From Cunninghamella blakesleeana (lineage: Eukaryota > Mucoromycota > Mucoromycetes > Mucorales > Cunninghamellaceae), in the NCBI GenBank assembly GCA_017871115.1, contig JAFCIZ010000007.1, positions 620,001 to 684,000 of the forward strand: 64,000 nucleotides of DNA. The letters run 5' to 3'. The notes beneath the pieces were generated by a model. It made no database searches. It saw nothing but the letters and a program-made list of their open reading frames with translations, and was not told the origin of the DNA. The stretch's first letter is position 1. Every line of letters starts with the position of its first letter. A program made the position numbers and the translations under genes. Below are positions 32,723 to 43,694 of the stretch, piece after piece.

Positions 32723-34155
32723 ATGGCAGATTCTTCAACACGACTTAATGCACCTACTACTTCACAAACTTCTTATACAAGTAGTAAACCTCCTGTAGCT
32801 GCAAAAACTCAACCAAAATTTGCTATTGAACTTCCTACTAGTCCTTTTGAACATGTAATATAAAAATAAAAATAAAAATTTAAAAGAATAAATCAAGAAT
32901 ACGAGACAAAATAAATAGAAATAAAGCTTTATGTTCTTATATTTATTTATATATATATATTACTTTTCTTTATTTTATAGGGTTGGTATGGATCTATGAT
33001 AAATACCCTTGGTGCTTGTGTAGGAACAATTGGTTCGGTAAATATTACTATTTTCATTATATACTATATATGAATATATATTGATAATGCCTTATTTTTT
33101 TTTAATCATATCATTTTTTTTTTTTTTTTTTCTGATTCTTAAAAATAGATTCCAATTTGTTGCTGTTTTCCTAATCCATTCAAGGAAGTTGATCAAGGTT
33201 ATGTAGGATTGGTTACCAAGTTTGGAAAATTTTATAAAGGTACGAATTTAAAATAAAAAAAAATAATTAACAAAAATCTTTGATCTAAAATTTTATTTTT
33301 ATTTTATAGCTGCTGATCCAGGTCTTGTTAAGGTAAATTGGTTATTATTTATCAAAATAGACTAGTATTTTATAAAGATTGATATATCTGATCGTTATAT
33401 TTTTTTAACTTTTTATTTTGCATATCATATACGTTTCCAGATTAATCCATTTTCTGAACACCTTCATCGTGTAGATATACGTATGCAAATTGCTGAAATT
33501 CCTCAACAAATCATTATGACCAAAGATAATGTGAATGTACAAATTGATAGTGTGTTATATTGGCATATTATTGACCCTTATCAATCCGAATTTGGTGTTA
33601 GTAATGTTCGCCATGCTTTGATTGAACGTACACAAACTACATTACGCCATATCCTTGGTTCAAAAGTATTACAAGATTGTATTGAAAATCGTGAAGCCAT
33701 TGCTCAAGAAATTCAAAATGTTACTGCCCCTATTGCTAAAACATGGGGTGTTAAGGTAATATATATATATATAGTTTTTTTTTTAATTTTTAATATTTAC
33801 TTATTTTTTTTATTAATAATTATAATAATAGATTGAATCCATTTTAATTAAAGATTTAAGTTTTACAAGAGAATTACAAGAATCATTATCTGCCGCTGCT
33901 CAAGCCAAACGTGTAGGTGAATCCAAAGTTATTGCTGCTAAAGCTGAAGTAGACTCTGCTAAATTAATGCGTGAAGCTGCTGATATTCTTAATACACCTG
34001 CTGCTATGCAAATTCGTTATTTGGAAACAATGAACACTTTAGCTAAAGCTCCTAATACCCGTGTTATCTTTTTACCAAGTAATTCTGATAAAAACCCTGC
34101 TGATACTAGCGCTAACAATGTCAATAATTTATTATATGCTAATATAGCTCAATAA
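32723..34155 (+). CDS. Stomatin-family SPFH protein, copy 2, 313 aa
   Basis: Paralogue of the adjacent minus-strand stomatin. Six exons: 32723-32854, 32981-33037, 33149-33239, 33310-33332 (23 nt), 33441-33755, 33832-34155, giving 314 codons. The N-terminus (about 45 residues) is Ser/Thr-rich and differs from copy 1. Then come the hydrophobic hairpin with GSIPICCCFPNPF, the SPFH core IIMTKDNVNVQIDSVLYW, ALIERTQTTLRH, and AAMQIRYLETMNT. The C-terminal tail is Asn-rich and unlike copy 1. Two introns coincide with copy 1; others (near YKA and LVK/IN) do not, indicating an old duplication with intron turnover. It is convergent with the NAD(P)H-hydrate dehydratase gene 223 bases away. Confidence 0.88.
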
Positions 34156-34202
34156 TCTCCTCACCTCTTTCAATATTTTTTTCTTTTATTTATAAATATA
34201 TA

Positions 34203-34234
<32 letters not shown>

Positions 34235-34378
34235 TTCATCTTATTTTTTAATGATTATTACTATATAGTTTACTTGTTTTATATAAATAAAATATTTATT
34301 GTATAATATATATGCTTTATTAATATTAATATTATTATTGAAAAATAAAATTATCCTTTCTTTTATTCATTATTCAAG

Positions 34379-36366
34379 TTAATTTAAAATGCCATCTACA
34401 AAAGAATTATAGCTGTTTCCAATTTCTTCTAACATATGTGATGTCAATACTGATCTCTTATACTTTTCAAATGCTAATCTTGATGACTCTCTGACAATTG
34501 TACAAGCACACCATGATGCATAAGCTGATAAATCTTTAGTGTCTATACTATGATTATGTCTACAAATTATAATAATGATTATAATAATTGTATAATTAGC
34601 TTTTAAAGTAATCATTTATATATAGATATATATAAAACTTACTCCCATAAATTTTCTTCATATCCTTTTCCCCAAGCTAAAAAAGTTGCTATTAAACCAG
34701 AAAGAATATCACCTTGGCCCCCCATTCTTTTAACTCCACCTGGATGGTCACTAATAAAGACTTTATATGATTCAATAAATAAATAAGAAATAAAAAGAAG
34801 GTGAGTATATATAATAAAATAAAAAAATCTGTTACATTTGTTCCAATTTTATTTTTTAAACACCTACGATGATCTTCATTGGCAATAATATCATTAGATC
34901 CTTTTTGAACTACAGTAACACCACCAAGTGCAGAGCTTAGTTGTTTAGCAGATGTTCCTTTATTATCATCTGACACTTTTACATTCTAAAATAATAAAAA
35001 AGTAATGAACAAAATAATCATCATTGTAATAATTAGTGAATTTATTTATAACTTTATTTTTAATGCTTTTTTCCTTTTTTTTCAGTATATACCATTGATT
35101 CACATAAACGTTTGAATTCCACTACATTTGGAGTCAACACAGCTTTTTTATAATCTTTAATGGTATCTGGATGTTGTTGTACTAAGAATAATCCATCCTA
35201 AAATAAATAGACCATACCATTAATTCTTACACCTCGTATTTCTATATTTTGATAATAATAAAGATATTTAAAGTACCGCATCAATGACTATAGCCATGTT
35301 TTGTTGTCTTGCATTATAAATTAATTGTCTGGCAGTATCTTGCATAATTTTATCTCTCGATAATCCTGGTCCAACAACTAACACATGAAGTCTAGAAAAT
35401 ACTTTTGTTATACTATCTACAATATCCTTTGTTTCCATGCCTTGTTCTATTTTTCTAAAATATATAGATAAAAAAAAATGAATAAAAAAGTTTTGTATTA
35501 AAAAAAAGGAAAAGGAATTTTTTTATTATTATTTTTAAAAACTATATAATTTTACCCTTGAGTTCGCATATATGGATGAACAATTAAATCTATCGAAATG
35601 TCGAACAATAATAATAGATATATATTAATGAAAATGAAAATATGTATAAATAATATTTGTAATTTTTTATTTTCCTCTTTTTCTTTATTTTTACCTGGAG
35701 AATAAGACTATATAGATAATCAATAATGTTATTTATTATATATTTTTAGTCATAATCAACTAGTATTCGAGAACATATCTTTTTTTTTTTTTTTTTTTTT
35801 TTTTCATATATACTATACTTTAATAGGACCAGCTGCACTAGGTTCGCAAAAAACATGACAAAGATCTGCACCCTATTAATAATAATAATAATAGCAATAA
35901 TGATAAATAAATGAATGAACAAAATATAAGAAAGAATATACATAAATATAAAGTTTTTAGTATAGATATATATCGACTTACTAGTTTCATTGAAGAAATA
36001 CCACTAAAATAAGGAGCACCGGTATACCTTTTTAAAAAATAATAATAGCCAAGATAAAATAAAAAATAATGAGTTTATAAAATTATAAATATTTTACAAT
36101 GACAATATACATAAAAAAAATTATTATTACTCTTCTGAACCACCAATAATTCCAATACGCCCTTTAGATAATAACAATAATAAAATAATATGGAATAAAA
36201 AAAACCGTAGAGAAAATATTAATATTTTTCGTTTTCTGGAAAACACTTTTAATATACGTGTTTCTTATATATTCATATGAATTTTACCAGCTTGCCCTTT
36301 ATGAAAACTATTAGATAAAGGTGGAATCAATTGTTTTACTTTATTGAAATCTGGCTTTGGCACCAT
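34379..36366 (-). CDS. ATP-dependent (S)-NAD(P)H-hydrate dehydratase, 318 aa
   Basis: Metabolite-repair enzyme (CARKD/NNRD, the YjeF C-terminal family) that restores damaged NADHX and NADPHX using ATP. Eleven exons: 36288-36366, 36131-36161, 35982-36027, 35819-35872, 35695-35707 (13 nt), 35556-35589, 35277-35454, 35093-35197, 34868-34985, 34643-34760, 34379-34559, exactly 319 codons. Family motifs: [61 protein letters not shown] and the active-site [11 protein letters not shown]. The 13-nt exon and several exons of 31-54 nt make it easy to misannotate; a competing donor near 34864 would shift the frame, so the GTAGGT donor ending the exon at 34868 is preferred. No clear targeting signal, so cytosolic is likeliest. 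Confidence 0.93.
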
Positions 36367-37428
36367 TTTTTATCAAAAATAAATTAATAATACTCTTTTT
36401 AATGAAAAAACTATTGAGAAAGAGAATACTTAAAAAGTACGATTTTTTTTAAAATAAAATAAAAATTCTAGCTCCGATTTCCCTCTAAAAAATACCGTTG
36501 TAAATTTGACTTTCTCTTTTCTTGTCTATTTATTTAAGGTGATTTATAGTGAAATGTTCATTATGGTAATTGACATATAAGCAATAAGCATAGAGACAGT
36601 GCTATGCAACATGGTTTTATATTTTTTTTTTCCTAATACTTAAATAATCCCAGCAAGGGTACATTTTTATGCTAACAAAAAACTATTCCTAATATAGAAA
36701 AAATGTGTTTAAATAAAAAATGAAATTGTATATTTTTTTTAATCTTACTAATCACATTTTATTTCTATTTTTTATTAATATTAATATAATTGACTATTAT
36801 TTTACTTAAAAATAATAACTTGGATGACAAAATACTAAAAAGTCTTTAAAAAAAATCGTCCAAGAGCATCAAATTTTATCGAATAAAAAGAAATAAGTTT
36901 ATTCATAAACATTCAAGCCATAATTGATCCAAAATCTATTTTTCCTATTCTAATAAAGGTTATTTAATCTATTTAAAAGACTTTTTTTTTACCTAGTTAT
37001 AGTAAACTCTAATACCAGTTTTTAATAATACTCAAAATTTTTTTAGATAATAATATCCTGAGACATATGAGCCTCATTGTGAACAGTTGACTAGCTGTTT
37101 AGTTGATCATATCATTAATCAAATGAGATTTGATGGTGGTAGGTAAAAAGTGTTTACTTGTCCCATCCTAATCAGCCTAAAGAGGTTTTAAAATGATTTT
37201 CTAATTTGTATCAGGAAGAAGTATCATTTAAAAAAACCATCCTTTTTATTATATTTTTTTCTCATTAATAGATACAATAAATTGATCTGATAAAAAAAAG
37301 GTCGCATAAAACAATCACTGGCTGAATTTGAAAAAAGTGGCTTAATTCGTTCATCTTTCATTTCTCCTTTTCTTTTTCCTTTCCTTTTTTTCTTTTTTTA
37401 ATAACTATAATAATAACGTATCATTAAA
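36367..37428. other. Divergent intergenic region, possibly with a coding relic
   Basis: About 1.06 kb between the NAD(P)H-hydrate dehydratase start and MPP6. The two ends are promoter-like (a T/C tract at 37355-37400 before MPP6). In the middle (about 37045-37195) the plus strand reads PETYEPHCEQLTSCLVDHII and MRFDGG before a stop, then FTCPILISLKRF, which looks like decayed coding sequence of unknown origin. Composition there is less AT-biased than in typical spacer. Confidence 0.35.
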
Positions 37429-38293
37429 ATGGCTGTTCCAACGGGTTCAAACAATAACAACAATAACAATAATAATAATAATAATAAAAAGGCTTCTTCA
37501 AGGTTATTGGGCATGAAGGTATGTAGATCTTTATGTATATAGTATTAGATTTTTCAACTAATAAAAAATATTGGTAAACATGAAGTATTAACTTACTTTT
37601 TCTATCAATTTCTTTTTTATTACTTTGTTATTGCTATAATATTATAACACAATGTACGTACGTATATAATTATATACTTAATATAGTTTATGCAACGCTC
37701 ATTAGAAAAGGAACAACAAGAACAATTAGAAAAAGAAAGAAAGCGAATTATATCAGAAGCTGAATGGAAAATAGACTACGAAGAAGCCGAAGTTCAAAAA
37801 AAGTAAAAAGCTTAAATATGTACATATATTAAAATACGTAGAGGAAAAAACAAAAAAGAGAGTACTAAATTATAATATGGGACTTTTTTATATAGAAACA
37901 TCCATGTTGAATACCAGCCAAGTTATCTTTCTTTTACACCAGCAACACAAACTGGACGACAATCCTATCAAAAGTTCAATAAAAAGTTAGAGGTAAGAAT
38001 TCACATATATATATTTATTATTATTATTATTAATTTTACAAAACGGGTACTTAGGACAGCTTACATATAAATTATTTTTCAATTTTTTTTTATAGAATTT
38101 GACTAATGATGAACAAAGTAACGAAACAGAATCTAAAAAAGAAACAAATGATGATGAAATAATTGAAAATATGAGAAGAAAACGTAAAGAAAATGATCAG
38201 ACTGGCTCATCATCTTTAAAGAAAAAAAAGAAAGAAGATAAAAAAGATAAAAAGGATAAAAAAGAGAAAAAGGAATTCATTAAACCAGAATAA
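37429..38293 (+). CDS. MPP6: M-phase phosphoprotein 6 / exosome cofactor Mpp6, 166 aa
   Basis: A nuclear exosome-associated RNA-binding protein that helps recruit the Mtr4 helicase to Rrp6-containing exosomes for rRNA and nuclear RNA processing. Four exons: 37429-37518, 37687-37802, 37896-37992, 38096-38293, giving 167 codons. After an Asn tract comes the family hallmark SSRLLGMKFMQRSLEKE, split by intron 1 right after MK. HVEYQPSYLSF is the second conserved block, and the C-terminus is a Lys/Asp-rich tail (KKKKKEDKKDKKDKK) typical of nuclear or nucleolar proteins. Small size and low complexity fit Mpp6 orthologues. Confidence rests mainly on the N-terminal motif. Confidence 0.85.
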
Positions 38294-38569
38294 ATTTTAA
38301 ATAAAAAAATGCATTACTCATATAATTGTAAATAAATAATAATACTAATAACAATAATAGCTGTAAAGACTTTTTGAGTTATATATGTTCTTGTATAATC
38401 CAATCATATTTCAAAGAAATCGGTTTGCATAATTAGATATTATATTAGGGAATAAGGTATCGTTTTATATGATCAAAGTTTAAATGAATGCCTATGAAAT
38501 TACTAAACCGTTTGTTATTTCATTTATATTTCATATTATTGCTATTCATAATTTTTATATGTAGAATGA

Positions 38570-38695
38570 TTATACAGCTCTATGACCAATGCTGTATTTT
38601 GTATTAGCCCTTGATTCACGTGATTTACTATTATAAAAAAAAGAACCACCACTTTGACCACTTTTTTTTCTTGCATCATTTAATTTGTAATTCAT
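38570..38695 (-). CDS. Candidate small protein, 41 aa
   Basis: A single open frame from ATG at 38695 to TAA at 38570-38572. It encodes a basic Ser/Gly/Lys-rich peptide (MNYKLNDARKKSGQSGGSFF at the start, KYSIGHRAV at the end). No family recognised. It sits between the MPP6 3' end and ATP4, with a GC-rich element and promoter-like DNA upstream in its own orientation. Codon choice looks ordinary, and there is no homopolymer run of the kind that drives chance ORFs here. It could equally be one exon of a longer gene or a chance ORF. Confidence 0.4.
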   Translation of the reverse strand: MNYKLNDARKKSGQSGGSFFYNSKSRESRANTKYSIGHRAV

Positions 38696-39147
38696 ACTGA
38701 ATTATTGTAATAAAAGAAAAATATTAACGAGTTTTTGTTTTGCATCTCAATTTATTTAAAAAAAGTTAAAAAATTCATATTCATTAATCGATTTTTTATT
38801 TTTTTTATTTCACATCTTTCAAAAAAAAGAATTTTACAATTTAAAAAGTGGTAAAAGAAAGAGGCAAAAAGGGAAAAAAAATGAAAAATATTATTTATAT
38901 ATGTTGACGTATCCAATTTTAAAGACCGCTCATTTTTTTAAAATTTTGCGGCGGCGGTTAGCCGGCCCCTGGCGAGAAATAATAAAAATGTAAAAAATAA
39001 AAATAGCCTATACTTTCCTCTCATTTAGATCACAACACTAGTATTTTGTAATGTGGATTTTTATCTAATTGAATATAATAATAATGATAATAATAAAAAA
39101 TTGAATATAGTTATTTATTTATAATATATAATTATTTTTTTAGTGTA
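38696..39147. promoter_or_regulatory. Promoter region of ATP4 with GC-rich island
   Basis: About 450 bases upstream of ATP4, also upstream of the small minus-strand ORF. Most is AT-rich. It contains a striking 27-base G+C block at 38948-38974 (GCGGCGGCGGTTAGCCGGCC and following CCTGGCG), about 175-200 bases before the ATP4 start. This is probably a strong transcription factor site or cluster. Confidence 0.5.
38948..38974. promoter_or_regulatory. GC-rich block upstream of ATP4
   Basis: Three GCG/GGC triplets run into GTTAGCCGGCCCCTGGCG, with only three A/T bases in the first 22. Includes the palindrome GCCGGC. Such density is unique in this window and lies at promoter distance from both ATP4 and the small ORF. 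The binding factor is unknown. Confidence 0.45.
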
Positions 39148-40620
39148 ATGGCTCTTCGATTATTATCCAAGAATGCTGCAGGTATAATAAAATAAAAACA
39201 AAAATAAAACACTTGATCTCTCTATATAAAAGAAAACAACAACAATAATTGCAAATAATCACTTTTTATAGTTCGAATTCACTAAACATATATAAATAAA
39301 ATCCCAAAAAAAATTATGTATATACGATTTTTTCATTTTTCTATATAGCTGCTGCTGTTGCTCGTCCTTCTTTGAATGCTTCTCGTATTACTTTGTAATT
39401 TTTTTTTAAATAATAATGATAATATATATATACAACTGTTATATTTGAAAGTTTTAACTGACTGTTGATATTTTTATTATTTTTATTATTTTTTAGTGCT
39501 CGTGCTTATTCTACTCCTACTGAAACTAAAGGTAAAAAAATAAAAAATAGATTGAGATATATGCAAAAACCAAAGAGATATGGAAAGTGAGAGAGTGAAA
39601 AAAAAAAAAAAAACGAAAGAGAAAGTAATTATTAAACATAAATATACACTATTATTTTTATTTTACGACGCAAAAAAAAGAGATAAATCGATTATTTATT
39701 TATATTACTATCATTATTATCATTACTATTAATAATTTATCATAGCTGAAGAAAAGAAAGCTAGTATCCTTGATCAACTCCCTGGTAACTCTGCTGCTGC
39801 CAAAGCCGGTTATCTTGCTGGTTTCACTGGTTTATCCACCTTTTTAATTTCCAAAGAAATTTATATTTTAAATGAAGAAACCTTAGTTTTAGTTGCTGCT
39901 GGTGGTCTTTTAGGTGTTTTACTTACTTATCTTCGTGAGCCTTTCACTGCTATGGGTAACGAACACATCAACGTATGTAAATAAAATGAAAATAAAATAA
40001 AACAAAACCAATTTATATATATTAAAAAGTAAAGAATCAACATATATTAACCAACTCATTTTTTTTTTTTGATTTAATCTTTAGCGTATTAAAAATGTAT
40101 TGAATCAAGCTCGTGATGATCATACCTCTGCTGTTCAAGAACGTATTGATCAAGCTGGTCAATTAAAGGATCTCGTTGATGTTACCAAGGCTTTATTCGA
40201 AATTTCTCGTGAAACTGCTAAATTAGAAGCTGAAGCTTTCGAATTAAAACAACAAGTCTCTGTTGCTCATGAAGTTAAGGCTACCCTTGATTCTTGGGTT
40301 CGTCATGAAACTAGTTTACGTGAACGTGAACAAAAACAATTGGCTGCTTACTTGATGGAAAAGATCCAAAAAGATTTACAAGACCCTGCTATTCAACAAC
40401 AAATCTTGGATCAAGCTATTGCTGATGTTCAAGGTAAATTAAATGATAATATGATTAAATATAATATAAGGGATATATATATATATATATATCAAATAAA
40501 TTGAAAATAAAGAGAAAAATATATGCAAAGTGATTTATTTTGATATCTAATTATATGTATATATACATCTTTTACTTTTTTGTTTTCTTTTTTTTTATAG
40601 TTGTTGCCAAATCTAATTAA
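39148..40620 (+). CDS. ATP4: ATP synthase subunit 4 (subunit b), mitochondrial, 236 aa
   Basis: Peripheral stalk subunit b of the F1Fo ATP synthase, linking the membrane motor to F1. Six exons: 39148-39181, 39349-39394, 39497-39531, 39746-39972, 40085-40433, 40601-40620, giving 237 codons. The N-terminal about 40 residues are a presequence (MALRLLSKNAA, then RITFARAYST) built from three tiny exons. After KASILDQLPGNSAAAKAGYL come two membrane spans (the second near LVLVAAGGLLGVLLTYL) and a long helical, charged coiled-coil region to the C-terminus VVAKSN. Length and layout match fungal Atp4. Codon use is strongly biased (CGT, GGT, GCT), as expected for an abundant protein. Confidence 0.95.
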
Positions 40621-40885
40621 TTGTAGAATAATATAATTCAACCATTTTAATTTTATTTTTCTCTCTTTCTCTCTCTCTCCCTACCTCTTTTCGTTTACAA
40701 TTATCAAAGTATAAAAAATAAATAGATAAAGAAAAATATCTTTTATTTGTTCAAAGTATAAATTCCTTTTTTAGTTTATTCTTTATATAAATATGCGCGT
40801 ATTATATAAAATGAAAAATGATATTATGCCTTTTATTATTTTATTATTATTATTATTCAAAAAGAATGATTATATTAATATATCA

Positions 40886-41690
40886 TTATTTGCTAAAGCC
40901 TAATCCACCACGTCTACCCATTTGTTGTTGTTTTCTAAACTGTAACCCATCATTGAATTGTTTTTCTAAACGATTCGATATATTTTTTCCTTCATCTTCG
41001 TCAATAGCACTTTTTATAGATCCATATAATCCACCTTTCTTTGTTGTTGATGGTGATGATGATTGATCATTATTCCCTGTTGCTTTTTTTGCTCCAAGCA
41101 ATCTTAAAAATTTATTTTTTTGTTCATTATCTCCACCAAAGGAGGCTTTACTCCAATCATTCCATCTTTGACCCGAAGACTGTATAATGATAATTATAAA
41201 TAAAAATAGTAATCGCAATAATCACATATTAGAATGATGTATTAGCAAACCCCTCATTTTTTTTTTTAAATCGCAAATATATATACCTGATCGTTTTCGT
41301 TGGTAGTTTCTTTTTTATCTTCAGTATTGAATTTCTTTTGTTGTTTATTTTTACTTTCTTCTTCTTCTTTCTTAGTATCTTGATCTTCTTCAATTTTTCT
41401 TTTTTTACCTAATTTTTCTATACAATTATTTATTAAAAAAATTGATGTGTCAGCTTGAAAATAAAAATAAAATGATTTTACATATAAGCCATTAAAAAAA
41501 AGCTGTTATATTTATTGTTATTACCTTTTTCTTTTTTATCTTTCTTTTCTTTTTTGTCTTTTTTTTCCTTCTTTTTCTTTTTATCTTTCTTTTCTTTCTT
41601 TTCTTTCTTTATCTATAATAAAATAAAATAAAGTATTTAGAATTTATAAAATAATAAAGTTTAGATCCTTTTGATAATATAAAATGTCAA

Positions 41691-41728
<38 letters not shown>

Positions 41729-41832
41729 AAAATGAATAAAAGACAATAGCTTACTTTCTTTGGTTTATCTTTATCTTCAGTCATAGCTAATTGCTTTTTT
41801 TCTTTTTTCTCTTTCTTTTCACTTTTGCCCAT
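40886..41832 (-). CDS. Lysine-rich protein with C-terminal SMAP-like domain, 196 aa
   Basis: Probably nucleolar. Four exons: 41755-41832, 41525-41612, 41287-41417, 40886-41179, giving 197 codons. The first half is almost pure Lys/Glu/Asp repeats (exon 2 is essentially KKEKKEKKDKK-type). The C-terminal about 95 residues hold the small acidic protein (SMAP)-type domain: RWNDWSKASFGGDNEQKNKF, FLRLLGAKK, and the ending LEKQFNDGLQFRKQQQ followed by RRGGLGFSK. This domain also ends animal KNOP1 and related proteins. Biochemical role unknown. It shares a divergent promoter of about 250 bases with the TFIIE-beta gene. Confidence 0.8.
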
Positions 41833-42078
41833 GATATATAGATCTATATTAGTATTTATTTATTTACAAGAGAAAAAAAAAAAGTAAAAGGAGAGAAATT
41901 TATTTAAAAAAAATTGAGTGAAAAAAAAAAATTATTAAAGCGCAGCTACTTTGTTTTTTATTTATACCCTTTTCTTTTGCTTTCTTTTCACATTTTCATT
42001 ATTATTCATACAATATATTACAAATATATCTTTCATTTATATACACATTTAGATTAATACTATTATAATTATATAATC

Positions 42079-43142
42079 ATGTCTCAATTAACAGATCAAG
42101 TTAAAAGTTTCAAAAAGTCTTTCAATGCTAATTCTATGATTAATGTGAAAAGAGTAGCATCTGGCACAGTAAAACCAGATGAACCAGCCAAACGGAATTA
42201 TGCAACGATTTCCAATAACACTCGTGCAGCTTTTGATGGAGAAAAAAAAAGAAAATTTAAAAAAACTGGTAGTAAGTCTACCTTGTTTATATATGGCTTT
42301 TTTATTTTTATTTTTACCGTTAACAAATATCAACAAGAAATACGAATGCAACGATTTATCTAATATTAATAATATATATAAATATATAATATAATATGAT
42401 ATTATAAAATATAGTCTATTCTCAACCAGCAGATACCGGTACAGGTTCACATGCAATGAGTCAGTTATATTCCGTGATCCAGTTTCTTAAAGTAAATAAA
42501 AAGAAGAAGAATACACATGATTATAAAACAAAACACAATAATACAAAATAACATAAAAAATAATACACATACCTATTATTATTATTTTACATATCAATTA
42601 TCTCTATTTGTACGAATAGGATTCAGATGGTCCACAGTCAGTTGTTAGCATTACAAGTCGAACAAAAGTGAATATTACAAAAAATCAATCATTGTGGGAT
42701 AAATTAGTTAAAAATAATAAAATCGATTATGATCCAATCAATCAAACCTTTGCCTATAAAGTAATAATAATAACATAATAATAGCATATATAAAGATGCA
42801 TAATATAAATGAAGAATGATCCATTTTTATTGATCCATTTTTAATTATTTTTTTTTTTATACCTTTTTCTTTAAAAACAAAAACATTAACAGCCTACTTT
42901 TCAAATCAAATCAAAAGAAGATTTATTATCATTATTAATATCATCAAATCGATCTGGTGGAATGGATTATAAAGATCTTAAAGATTCCTATTCAAAGCTT
43001 TCTGATGCGGTAGAAGAATTGGCTGGAGAAGGTAAAATATTAGTTGTACGTACTAAAGATGGTAACCCTCGTGTATTATTCTATAATGATCCTGAACAAA
43101 ATACCCATATGGATGATGGTAATGTATTTATTAAATATTACT

Positions 43143-43190
<48 letters not shown>

Positions 43191-43694
43191 CATGTATATA
43201 TATGGTGTATAAAGTATTTATAGATTAACTAATTTTAATTATATTTTATAAATATATAGAATTTAAAACGATGTGGTCAGAGATAAAAATACCTGATGAA
43301 ACAGATCTTCCAAAAGAACTTGAAAACGGTAAAAGAATGATACGAGTTTTTTTTTTTTTTTTTTGATTTTAAAACATTATATATATTAAAAAATGAATAT
43401 TAATTATCATATATTTTTATTTAATTTTATTTTTTTAACAATTATAGCCGGTCTTAAAACGATGGAAGTATTTGAAAAGAAGGTTGTCTCTGAGGTATTT
43501 ATCATATTGATCATTATAATAATAAAAATGCTATATCATATAATGATTTTATTGATTAATTCTAACATTTCTTTAATATTATTTTATATTAGCCTAAACC
43601 TAAACGATCCAAAACCCGTAACAAGAAAATTAAAATTACCAATACTCATTTATCACATATCGATTTATCAAAAGATTATGTTCCAAAAAAATAA
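42079..43694 (+). CDS. TFA2: Transcription initiation factor IIE subunit beta, 284 aa
   Basis: TFIIE-beta (Tfa2) pairs with TFIIE-alpha and helps RNA polymerase II recruit TFIIH and open promoters. Seven exons: 42079-42271, 42415-42491, 42620-42760, 42893-43118, 43260-43328, 43448-43494, 43593-43694, giving 285 codons. Conserved pieces: SQLYSVIQFLK (first winged helix), KIDYDPINQTFAYKPTFQIK, LLISSNRSGGMDYKDLKDSY (second winged helix), ILVVRTKDGNPRVLFYND, then LPKELENAGLKTMEVFEK and a basic tail with KPKRSKTRNKKIKI. Exon 1 could end at 42268 or 42271; the GTAAGT donor at 42272 is preferred. Intron 4 holds (ACAT)n and (AT)n repeats. Confidence 0.92.
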
